Assembly: GCA_903890265.1 (NCBI GenBank)
Contig: CAITAM010000435.1
Coordinates: 1-5,300 of the forward strand
Reading direction: 5' to 3'
DNA: 5,300 bases
DNA from: an uncultured Pseudomonadota bacterium
GTDB lineage: Bacteria > Pseudomonadota > Gammaproteobacteria > Steroidobacterales > Steroidobacteraceae
Numbering within the stretch: the first letter of the stretch is position 1; the number at the start of each line of letters is the position of its first letter. A program made the position numbers and the translations under genes. Of this stretch, positions 1-5,250 are shown in pieces. The notes beneath the pieces were generated by a model. That model had not been told where the DNA came from, made no database searches, and saw only the letters and a list, made by a program, of their open reading frames with translations.

Positions 1-19
1 CTTCGACGAATCGCTTCAT
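1..19 (-). CDS. Start of an IS1182-type transposase gene (partial, runs off the left edge)
   Basis: Only the first six codons are present, reading MKRFVE with a seventh codon beginning with G. From family knowledge, IS1182-group (often labelled IS5/IS1182) DDE transposases very commonly begin MKRFVEG or MKRFIEG. The ATG follows GTGAG with a spacing of about 7 bases, an acceptable ribosome-binding site. The product would cut and join the ends of its own insertion sequence. Six residues are weak evidence alone. The flanking sequence supports the call, because an attC-like structure breaks off at about 123, as expected if an element was inserted there. Any other gene beginning MKRFVE would be the alternative. 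Confidence 0.45.
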
Positions 20-123
20 AGCAATCTCACGTCGTGACGATAACCTGATCTTACCTAACCGCCCGCTAAATCAGGTGTGTTTTCACACGACCTAGACCCA
101 TTCCAGTCGTGCGGGAACTTCCG
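1..123 (-). mobile_element. Probable terminal segment of an IS1182-like insertion sequence (partial)
   Basis: This noncoding stretch lies between the putative transposase start codon and the point where the attC-like structure loses its last core box. Its outer edge contains an imperfect palindrome, GCGGGAACTTCCGC (111-124), and a small hairpin, GTGTG-TTTT-CACAC (75-88). The outer bases on the minus strand (GGAAGTTCCCGCACGAC, 121 down to 105) are the best candidate for a terminal inverted repeat. The other end of the element is outside the window, so neither the repeat nor a target duplication can be confirmed. The boundary is inferred and may be off by a few bases. Confidence 0.35.
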
Positions 124-203
124 CTTACAGGTTGAGTGGCCGCGCGCGACGGCCATATGCGGGGCAGTTTATCGGTCACGGCCGCTCCAACCGCCAGTTA
201 GAC
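118..203 (-). other. attC-like recombination site of an integron cassette, last core box degenerate
   Basis: Read on the minus strand, this starts with GTCTAAC (203-197), matching the R'' core RYYYAAC. A 5-base spacer TGGCG and an L''-like box GTTGGAGC (191-184) follow. The partner L' box is ACTCAAC (137-131). The stem formed by 130-142 and 179-192 pairs throughout, with one G-T wobble and a single extra base at 187. An unpaired extra base in L'' is the known hallmark that lets integron integrase recognise the folded bottom strand. About 36 bases form the variable loop. At the expected R' position (124-118) the sequence is GCGGAAG instead of GTTRRRY, so only the G survives. The 86-base span fits the family range of roughly 57-141 bases. 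The missing R' is best explained by DNA joined at this point. Confidence 0.45.
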
Positions 204-207
204 GGCT
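196..207. repeat. Left copy of a 12-bp inverted repeat flanking brnT-brnA
   Basis: AGTTAGACGGCT is an exact reverse complement of 779-790. It contains the brnA stop codon (198-200) and the GTCTAAC core motif on the minus strand. The two copies bracket the toxin-antitoxin pair. Confidence 0.8.
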
Positions 208-452
208 TTTCGCAGTTCTTCCCGAAGCACTCGACGTAGTGTTTTCTCGAGAGGCTCGGCGGCCTTGCCCATGTGATCGCGGAGCGCGGCGTTAATCAGC
301 GACTGATAGTTGCCGCCGCCCGCAAGATCCACCTGGTCCTTAAACCATTCAAGGACGTCGTCGTCGAGTCGAATGGTGATGCGGCTCTTCCCCTTCGCGA
401 CGGGTACGGCGGGACCGCGCTTCGCTTTCGAGAAGTCGTATTCCTTTCTCAT
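198..452 (-). CDS. brnA: BrnA-like antitoxin, ribbon-helix-helix (CopG-type) protein
   Basis: This 84-residue cytoplasmic protein should bind and neutralise the BrnT toxin and repress the shared promoter. Residues 24-61 form the ribbon-helix-helix: a beta strand RITIRLDDD, then VLEWFKDQV, then the second helix NYQSLINAALRDHM. The segments 'RLDDDVLEWFK' and 'GNYQSLINAALR' match the BrnA pattern in which a Tyr-Gln pair precedes Ile-Asn and Leu-Arg. The basic N-terminus (residues 1-23) and charged C-terminal helix (about 64-84) are typical; one of them usually contacts the toxin. Its ATG overlaps the brnT stop in ATGA, which implies translational coupling. GAGG lies about 7 bases upstream. The toxin-first order is the normal brnTA order. 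A solitary CopG-family regulator is the alternative, but the neighbour makes BrnA more likely. Confidence 0.85.
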   Translation of the reverse strand: MRKEYDFSKAKRGPAVPVAKGKSRITIRLDDDVLEWFKDQVDLAGGGNYQSLINAALRDHMGKAAEPLEKTLRRVLREELRKAV

Positions 453-721
453 CTATTAGCCTCGTAGATGCGACGTTGAGCCCGGCTCGCCTTTCGCGAG
501 GATATGAGCCGGGTGACCCGGCCGCGCGGTGTGAATATTGTCACCAATAGTCGGCCAGATGGATCAGCGCCGAGGCAGACAAAGCGCGCCTCGCCGCTCG
601 CGTCAGGATCTGGCATCGTCAGCCCAAGGGGATCTTCGAGCGACAGAGCGGCGTCGGCGAACCGAACCCCGTGCTTCTTGAGGTTAGCCGCCGCCTTGGC
701 CGGATCCCACTCGTACTCCAT
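449..721 (-). CDS. brnT: BrnT-like toxin, RelE-fold ribonuclease
   Basis: This 90-residue protein has the family's usual length. BrnT toxins are RelE-like RNases that block translation until bound by BrnA. Family signatures are visible: the N-terminal EWDPAKAAANLKKHGVRF (residues 4-21, with W5-D6-P7, N13, K16-H17-G18), a DP pair at 30-31, the central strand GRLLVTIFTPRG, and the C-terminal RLISSRKASRAQRRIYE (71-87), which corresponds to the conserved 'RIISAR.A...E...Y' block. The gene appears intact. It is the first gene of a two-gene operon and overlaps brnA by 4 bases. No ribosome-binding site precedes the ATG, and the predicted transcript begins almost at the start codon (see promoter entry). 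The family assignment is strong. Activity in this strain is inferred. Confidence 0.88.
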   Translation of the reverse strand: MEYEWDPAKAAANLKKHGVRFADAALSLEDPLGLTMPDPDASGEARFVCLGADPSGRLLVTIFTPRGRVTRLISSRKASRAQRRIYEANR

Positions 722-728
722 TAGGCGT

Positions 729-758
729 AATGTATGTACATATGTGCACCGGCGTCAA
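729..758 (-). promoter_or_regulatory. Predicted sigma70-type promoter of brnT-brnA
   Basis: On the minus strand a -35 box TTGACG (758-753) and a -10 box TACATT (734-729, 4 of 6 consensus bases) are separated by 18 bases. The -10 box ends 7 bases before the brnT ATG, so transcription would start at or next to that codon and the brnT message would be leaderless. The -35 box lies inside a small inverted repeat, CCGGCG-TCAAG-CGCCGG (749-765). Confidence 0.5.
731..744. promoter_or_regulatory. Candidate BrnA operator palindrome overlapping the -10 region
   Basis: TATGTACATA (733-742) is a perfect 10-bp palindrome between the brnT start codon and the -35 box, overlapping the -10 box by two bases. 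BrnA proteins are known autorepressors that bind inverted repeats in their own promoter, so this is the obvious operator candidate. Binding is inferred only from position and symmetry. Confidence 0.45.
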
Positions 759-778
759 GCGCCGGATTCGCGACTTCG

Positions 779-790
779 AGCCGTCTAACT
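779..790. repeat. Right copy of the 12-bp inverted repeat flanking brnT-brnA
   Basis: AGCCGTCTAACT is an exact reverse complement of 196-207. On the minus strand it contains GTTAGAC (789-783), which matches the integron R' core GTTRRRY and would mark the first base of a cassette at 788. Confidence 0.8.
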
Positions 791-791
791 A

Positions 792-820
792 GTGATAGAC
801 GACGGGCCGTCGTCTATCAC
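792..820. repeat. Perfect 29-base hairpin (14-bp arms, 1-base centre)
   Basis: GTGATAGACGACGG and its exact reverse complement are separated by one G. No T-tract follows on either strand, so a simple intrinsic terminator is not convincing. It lacks the unpaired bases of an attC. It sits two bases outside the inferred cassette end at 788/789. It could be a palindromic repeat element, a protein-binding site or a structured insertion target. Confidence 0.7.
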
Positions 821-1126
821 GGCACATAGCGACAATGGCGGTTTCACTCGATTCTCCCCGCGGCTCAGCAACTTGGGGGCTCTGCTTCATCGATTGTTGT
901 CGTAAACCGGGCATAAGCAATCCAGCGAGACCGGGGCCGCAATTCCCGCCGCGCAATGTCCGCTTCTGCGCATTCAATTCGGGCATAGGTATGTCCGCTA
1001 TGGGGCCGAAAGCAGACATCGGCATGCGACACCGTCCACCTATCAGGCATGGTCAGACTCGGAAACTCACAGCGGCCAAACGCCGCGCGGGAATTTTTGC
1101 CCCGCCGTCCACTTACCGCCCGCCCG
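821..1126. other. Noncoding region with a dispersed-repeat-like segment (about 950-1025)
   Basis: No convincing gene lies between the cassette and the serine hydrolase stop. Short open frames on both strands have unlikely composition. Two units begin ATGTCCGCT (956-964 and 991-999). The second pairs with AGCAGACAT (1011-1019) in a 9-bp stem with one mismatch and an 11-base loop. When translated, this sequence gives peptides such as MSAMGPKADIGM (plus) and MSAFGPIADIPM (minus). I recall very similar peptides in many misannotated small hypothetical proteins of unrelated loci. That pattern suggests a widespread noncoding repeat. No clear terminator for the hydrolase was found; a weak 5-bp stem lies at 1087-1105. 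Confidence 0.5.
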
Positions 1127-2926
1127 TCACTGCCCGCAGAACGGGGCGACACGGTCGACGGCCCGCACCATGGCGAGCGAGTCCCTATCCCCGCCGCTGG
1201 CGTCGGACGGCGAGTGCGCAATCCGGATCCCCGTAAGCCCACCCGGGAACAACCCAACCAGGTTCTCGCCCCAGCCTTCCATCTGCGGAATGTAAAGCCG
1301 GCAGCCGCCCGATGCCTGGAATCGCAGGTTCCAGAACGCGTTGAAGTACGTGGTCTCACCGTCCGCGCTGAATCCGCCGGCCGGCAGGCCGCGTGAGCCC
1401 ACGCCGGCATACAGTTCGTCTATCCGCGGCCGGAACAGGATCTGAACCCCGTTGGCAGCACCTCGGGCGTGGTAGAGCCGCGCGACCTTCACGAGGTCCC
1501 CAACCGTGGCGTAGTAGCCGTAGGCCATCAACGGGTGACCCACGCGGCCGTCCGATTCGATCGAACGGTTGATTGGCGCGTAATGGATACCGATCGGGCC
1601 ATAGACTTCGCGCTCGAGCATCGTCCACAGGTCGGCCGTCGGACCTTCCTTGTGCTTGAGGTAGCGGTCCATGGCGACGCCGAGGATGTACATGTCCTGG
1701 TCACGGTAGCGCGCCACGACGCCCGGCCCCCACGGGTAGGTCTTGGCGATACGAAGGAGCGCAGCGACCTTATCGGCCACCGACGGCGCATCCGCCCACT
1801 CGTTGTAGGTCGCGTCGATGTAGCCGTCGCTGATGTCGTTGGGCTGGTACTTGGTGCTGCCGTTGCCCACGCCGGTGGCCATGTTGATGCAGTCATCGAA
1901 CGTGACGTTGGCCCAAGCCGGGTACGCTTGCGCTTCCGGGACGTAATCGACGATTTTTTCGCTGAACACGCCCTTGCCGTACTTCTGCGCGAGGCGCAGC
2001 AGCGCCACTTCGTTCGCAAAGGCCTTGGTCACCGACCAGACCCCGAAGCGGGTCCGGTCACACCACGGCAGGGGCCCGCCGGCGCTCGTGCACGGCTTAA
2101 GATAGAGGACGCCCTGGTAATCGAGCCCGGTGAGTACGGTCTCGGCGGCGGGGAGCCCGGCGTCGAAGCCCGCGAGGCGGTCGGCGCCGACCTTGCGCTC
2201 GAGTTCTTCCCAGGGCCGCACCGGGACCGCGTCCCGGACCGAGGCACGGTAACGGTCGATGACGGCGGCCGTGTCCGCGCCCTGCAACGGCTCAAAGCGG
2301 GCCGGCGCGCTACCTGCCGCCGTGAACGGCAGTTCGATGTGCCCGGGCGTCGTCTGCTGCACGATCTGGTAGCGCAGTGCCGACACCTTGCCGCCGCGAT
2401 AGAGAAACGTCGCGAGGCCGTTGTGCGTCTCGCCCTCGAGCGTGTGCACGAGCGCGAACGGGAACGAGGCCCGGGACCAGCCGCCGTCCGCCTTCTCGGT
2501 CCACACCCGCCCCGGCTGGACGATCACGTCCCAGTAGCTCTTGCCGGCCGCGGTCGAGCCCGCGCGGATCACTTCCTGGGTCAGCGGCACGAGATCACCG
2601 TCCACGGTGACGAAGCCGAGCCGCACGGCCGGGAAGTACTGCACGTCCTTGCCCAGCATGCGGTGGTACTTGAGGTCGCGCGGCTCGCTGATCATCAGGT
2701 GTTCGGCAAGGAGCAGCGTGCCGTTGAACGGCTCGCGCGCGTCCACGGCATCCGAGGGTGGCACGAACGCGCGGTTATCGACGATGCCGTGCGGACGCGC
2801 GCCGGCGGTGAGCTCCGCCGCCTTGAGGTGCGCGACCGGTGCGGCCGAGGAAACCGCCGCCGTGACGGCAAGAAGCACTGCCGCGACCGAGCATCCGACC
2901 AAGCGCACGCAGTTTCTGATCCGCAT
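1127..2926 (-). CDS. Exported serine hydrolase, beta-lactamase/penicillin-binding-protein fold
   Basis: The 599-residue product has a Sec-type signal peptide: basic MRIRNCVR, a hydrophobic core about 9-24, and an AVSSA-type cleavage site near residue 28. It should be periplasmic or secreted. Residues about 30-260 form a domain I do not recognise. The C-terminal half (about 270-599) is the beta-lactamase-like hydrolase domain (PF00144 type). The nucleophile motif is S298-V-T-K301 in 'GVWSVTKAF'. The second motif is Y407-R-D409 in 'RYRDQDMYILG', with Asp replacing the usual Asn. A glycine-rich 'GWGENLVGLFPGG' block (551-563) stands where class C enzymes carry KTG. Such proteins may be esterases, peptidases or amidases; the substrate cannot be told, and true beta-lactamase activity is unlikely. 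Cysteines flanking the active site (KPC...WC) could form a disulfide. The ATG was chosen because it begins the signal peptide and follows GGGG by about 7 bases. It is divergent from the FAD oxidoreductase. Confidence 0.85.
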   Translation of the reverse strand: MRIRNCVRLVGCSVAAVLLAVTAAVSSAAPVAHLKAAELTAGARPHGIVDNRAFVPPSDAVDAREPFNGTLLLAEHLMISEPRDLKYHRMLGKDVQYFPAVRLGFVTVDGDLVPLTQEVIRAGSTAAGKSYWDVIVQPGRVWTEKADGGWSRASFPFALVHTLEGETHNGLATFLYRGGKVSALRYQIVQQTTPGHIELPFTAAGSAPARFEPLQGADTAAVIDRYRASVRDAVPVRPWEELERKVGADRLAGFDAGLPAAETVLTGLDYQGVLYLKPCTSAGGPLPWCDRTRFGVWSVTKAFANEVALLRLAQKYGKGVFSEKIVDYVPEAQAYPAWANVTFDDCINMATGVGNGSTKYQPNDISDGYIDATYNEWADAPSVADKVAALLRIAKTYPWGPGVVARYRDQDMYILGVAMDRYLKHKEGPTADLWTMLEREVYGPIGIHYAPINRSIESDGRVGHPLMAYGYYATVGDLVKVARLYHARGAANGVQILFRPRIDELYAGVGSRGLPAGGFSADGETTYFNAFWNLRFQASGGCRLYIPQMEGWGENLVGLFPGGLTGIRIAHSPSDASGGDRDSLAMVRAVDRVAPFCGQ

Positions 2927-3250
2927 ACCGAGCCCCGTGTGTGTCCCGCTGCCCGCCGCCGGGCGTTGCTCCCCATCATGTCGCAAAGCCCACCGCAAAT
3001 GCACGCCCCCCGGTGCGCGCTCATGGATCGCCATCGCCCGCCGGTCGCCTGCCGTCCGATCGCGCAACAGGCTCCGCTGCAAATTGAGTGACGACGCGCA
3101 CCTGCACCGACGCGCGCAGGGTCCTTGGGCGCGGGCCATCTCGCCGACCGGGCGGTGCCGGCGGTGGTCCTCCGGCGGCGGCCGCCCGTACTGCCTGAGG
3201 TAGGACGGCGCCGCGCAGGTCGCCGCCCCGCGCCCCCGTCGCCCTGCAAA
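2927..3250. promoter_or_regulatory. Divergent intergenic region between hydrolase and oxidoreductase genes
   Basis: These 324 bases must hold the start signals of both divergent genes. Open frames crossing the region translate into Arg/Pro/Ala-rich low-complexity peptides and look noncoding. I could not pick a convincing -35/-10 pair for either gene in this very GC-rich DNA, and I saw no clear operator palindrome. Part of the oxidoreductase leader extends to 3322 if the CTG start is the real one. Confidence 0.4.
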
Positions 3251-5200
3251 ATGACGACCGACCGGCAGTCGGGCAAACTGTCGTTCTCGTTGCAGCGCTG
3301 TATCCGCAGCCGGGGAGATTGTCTGAGTCATCGAATTACACGCCGCGAGTTCATCGACGGCGTCGCACGGACCGTGGTTCTGGGCAGCACCCTGGGCGGC
3401 CTCTCGCTGCCGGGCGAGAGCGGCGCGACCGGACACGAATTCGCGCCGTACCCCCCGGGTTCCACGGGCCTTCGGGGCAGCCGGCCGCAGGACCTCTTCA
3501 CCGCGCACGCGGTCCGCGACGGCCTGCGCTACCGGATGGAGGAGTACCCGATCGAGGGCACCGTCGACGTCGCCGTGGTCGGCTCGGGCCTCGGGGGGCT
3601 CGCGGCCGCGCATTGCGCGCGTCGCGCCCTGCCGCGCAGCAAGGTCCTCGTCTTTGACAACCACGACGACTTCGGCGGGCACGCCCGCCGCAATGAATTC
3701 AACGTGGATGGCCGGCTGCTGCTCAGCTACGGCGGCAGCGAGTCCATCCAGTCGCCCTACTCCGAATGGGCGCCGTCGGCCATGCAGGTCCTGCGCGAGA
3801 TCGGCATCTCGGTCGAGCGTCTCGCGGTCGCCCTCAACACCAACCTGTACCCGGGCCTCGGCCTCTCGTCCGGCGTGCTCTTCCAGCGGGAGGTGTTCGG
3901 CGAGGACAAGCTCGTCACCGGCGATCCGCAGCGTTCGCTGCCGACCGACGTGCCTGCCGACAAGCACAACGGTCGTCCGCCCGCCGCGTTCGTCGCGGAC
4001 CTGCCGTTTACGGCGGAACAGAAGGCGCAGCTGCTCGCCCTGTACACCGAGCCCCGCGACGTGCTTGCGGGCAAGACACGGGCGCAGAAGCGACACCTGC
4101 TCGAGCACACCTCGTACCTCGCGTTCCTGCGCGAGCACTGGCACCTCGACGAGGCCACGCTCAAGATGTTCGAGGGGCGGACCTGCGACCTGTTTGGCTC
4201 GCCGGCCGATCGCATTTCCGCGAGCGACTGCGCCGACTGCGAATTCCCGGGTTTCCATGGCCTCGATCTCGGCTCCGTCGGCGCGTACGGCTACGAGCGG
4301 GAGCCGTACAACTTCCACTTCCCCGATGGCAATGCGGGTATCGCACGCCTGTTCGTGCGCAGCCTGATCCCGGGCGTCGCCCCCGGCCGTACCATGGAGG
4401 ACGTGGTCACCGCGCCCTTCGATTACGGCCGCCTGGACGATGCCGCGAACGACGTGCGGCTGCGCCTCTCGAGCACCGTGGTGCAGATCAAGCACGCCGG
4501 CCGGAGCGCGGTGGACGTGCTCTACGTCACGAACGGCGAGGTGAAGCGCGTCCGCTGCGGTCACGTCGTGTACGCCGGCTACGAGACCATGCTTCCCTAC
4601 ATCTGCCCGGACCTGGCCGCGGACCAGCGCGACGCCGTGGCCGCCTGCGTCAAGGCGCCGCTCGTCTACGTCAACGTGGCCCTGCGTAACTGGCGGGCCT
4701 GGGCCGACCGCGGTGTCCACAACATCAACAACCCGGCCGGCTTCTACTCGATCCTGAAGCTCGATTACCCGGTCAGCCTCGGCGACTACCGCTGCGCCGC
4801 GACCCCGGACGAGCCGGTGATCGCGCACCTCGTGCACGTGCCGCGGGGCCCGGCCACGCTGCCGGACCGCCGCGCGATGCTGCGTGCCGCCCGCGGCCAG
4901 CTGTACGCCATGGACTGGATGGAATTTGAGGCGCAGGCGAGGAGCGAGCTCACCCGCGCGCTCGGCCCGGGCGGGTTCGATGCGGACCGCGATATCGCCG
5001 CCATCACCGTCAACCGCTGGGGCCACGGCTACGCCTACGACTCGAACAGCCTGTACGACACACCGAAAGACAGGCTGCAGCAGAAACGCGGCCGCGAGCC
5101 GTTTGGCCGTATCAGCATCGCGGGTTCTGACGCCGCGTGGTCGGCCTACGCGCACGATGCGATCGAGCAGGCGGTCCTCGCGACCGGCCACCTGCGCTGA
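3251..5200 (+). CDS. Tat-exported FAD-dependent oxidoreductase (NAD(P)-binding, amine-oxidase-like fold)
   Basis: The 649-residue reading (from ATG 3251) carries a twin-arginine motif T30-R-R-E-F followed by a hydrophobic stretch 'VVLGSTLGGLSL', so the folded flavoprotein should be exported by Tat. The FAD fold follows: VDVAVV-G111-S-G-L-G-G116, then the ribose-binding acid D136 in 'VLVFDNHDDFGGHARRNEF' (132-150). 'YGGSESIQSP' follows shortly after. The C-terminus has the second FAD motif 'GRISIAGSDAAWSAYAHDAIEQ' (from 619). These blocks match a family of exported NAD(P)/FAD-binding proteins with no firm substrate; 'YPPGSTGLRGSRPQ' after the signal is also typical. The start is uncertain. CTG 3323 (625 residues) sits 5 bases after GGGGAG and would place the Tat motif at residues 6-10, as in relatives. 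ATG 3251 has no visible ribosome-binding site, and the 24 extra residues look nonconserved. ATG 3251 is used only as the nearest standard start codon. Confidence 0.85.
   Translation: MTTDRQSGKLSFSLQRCIRSRGDCLSHRITRREFIDGVARTVVLGSTLGGLSLPGESGATGHEFAPYPPGSTGLRGSRPQDLFTAHAVRDGLRYRMEEYPIEGTVDVAVVGSGLGGLAAAHCARRALPRSKVLVFDNHDDFGGHARRNEFNVDGRLLLSYGGSESIQSPYSEWAPSAMQVLREIGISVERLAVALNTNLYPGLGLSSGVLFQREVFGEDKLVTGDPQRSLPTDVPADKHNGRPPAAFVADLPFTAEQKAQLLALYTEPRDVLAGKTRAQKRHLLEHTSYLAFLREHWHLDEATLKMFEGRTCDLFGSPADRISASDCADCEFPGFHGLDLGSVGAYGYEREPYNFHFPDGNAGIARLFVRSLIPGVAPGRTMEDVVTAPFDYGRLDDAANDVRLRLSSTVVQIKHAGRSAVDVLYVTNGEVKRVRCGHVVYAGYETMLPYICPDLAADQRDAVAACVKAPLVYVNVALRNWRAWADRGVHNINNPAGFYSILKLDYPVSLGDYRCAATPDEPVIAHLVHVPRGPATLPDRRAMLRAARGQLYAMDWMEFEAQARSELTRALGPGGFDADRDIAAITVNRWGHGYAYDSNSLYDTPKDRLQQKRGREPFGRISIAGSDAAWSAYAHDAIEQAVLATGHLR
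3312..3325 (+). promoter_or_regulatory. Ribosome-binding site GGGGAG preceding a possible CTG start
   Basis: GGGGAG (3312-3317) is followed after 5 bases by an in-frame CTG (3323-3325), which begins LSHRITRREF. It is the only good Shine-Dalgarno sequence near the conserved N-terminus. An out-of-frame TTG (3319) lies only one base after the site, too close to be used. This supports a non-ATG start or a mutated start codon. Confidence 0.45.
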
Positions 5201-5250
5201 CCGCGCCAGAGGCCCCGGCCGGCGCCCCGCACGGGGCGCCGGCCGCGGTC
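5199..5250. terminator. GC-rich hairpin between convergent genes, probable bidirectional terminator
   Basis: The inner stem has perfect 13-bp arms, GGCCGGCGCCCCG (5217-5229) and its reverse complement (5232-5244), around CA. An outer 7-bp pair, GACCGCG (5199-5205) with CGCGGTC (5244-5250), sandwiches it, sharing base 5244. There is no T-tract, so termination efficiency is uncertain. The outer arms overlap the stop codons of both flanking genes. Confidence 0.65.

Larger units (their letters stand above)
124..788 (-). mobile_element. Candidate integron gene cassette carrying brnT-brnA
   Basis: On the minus strand the order is G|TTAGAC (789-783), promoter, brnT, brnA, GTCTAAC (203-197), then the attC-like stem ending near G124. 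This is the canonical cassette layout: GTTRRRY, gene, RYYYAAC, attC. The two cassette ends are complementary over 12 bases (196-207 and 779-790), as expected because they pair in the attC of the excised circle. Toxin-antitoxin pairs with their own promoters are typical cargo of chromosomal integrons. No integrase gene, attI site or second complete attC is in the window, so this could be a lone cassette at a secondary site or part of an array continuing to the left. Confidence 0.42.

Noticed and set aside
53..59. GTTAGGT on the minus strand as the R' core of the attC
   Set aside because: It fits GTTRRRY but would make a 151-base site with no L' box next to it (GATTTAGC does not pair with GTTGGAGC). 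The stem at 130-192 points to R' at about 124-118. A chance match is likely, though a second cassette start cannot be excluded.
77..295. 72-codon plus-strand open frame across the IS end and brnA
   Set aside because: It crosses the cassette/IS junction, is antisense to brnA, and shows no motif.
835..1025. Small open frames on both strands (MAVSLDSPRG..., MPMSAFGPIADI...)
   Set aside because: They overlap the repeat-like segment and lack ribosome-binding sites. Their peptides resemble commonly misannotated translations of noncoding repeats.
1087..1105. Possible terminator for the serine hydrolase (GCGGG...CCCGC with an A/T-rich loop)
   Set aside because: The stem is only 5 bp and the A/T run is in the loop, not after the stem.
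2924..2960. Lipoprotein signal (LVGC at residues 9-12 of the hydrolase)
   Set aside because: The cysteine precedes most of the hydrophobic core, whereas a lipobox must follow it. An ordinary Sec signal with AVSSA cleavage fits better.
1469..3091. 540-codon plus-strand open frame
   Set aside because: It is the antisense shadow of the serine hydrolase, rich in Arg, Val and His, with no domain motif or ribosome-binding site.
3766..4689. 307-codon plus-strand open frame inside the oxidoreductase
   Set aside because: Its translation is extremely Arg/Pro/Ala-rich, as expected for an off-frame reading of a GC-rich gene. The oxidoreductase frame is continuous and carries both FAD motifs.
2927..5191. 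Minus-strand open frame continuous with the serine hydrolase for more than 1300 codons
   Set aside because: The part beyond 2926 is antisense to the oxidoreductase, has Arg/Val/Ala/His-rich low-complexity composition and no recognisable motif. A clear signal peptide begins at 2926. It is stop-free only because the opposite gene is GC-rich.
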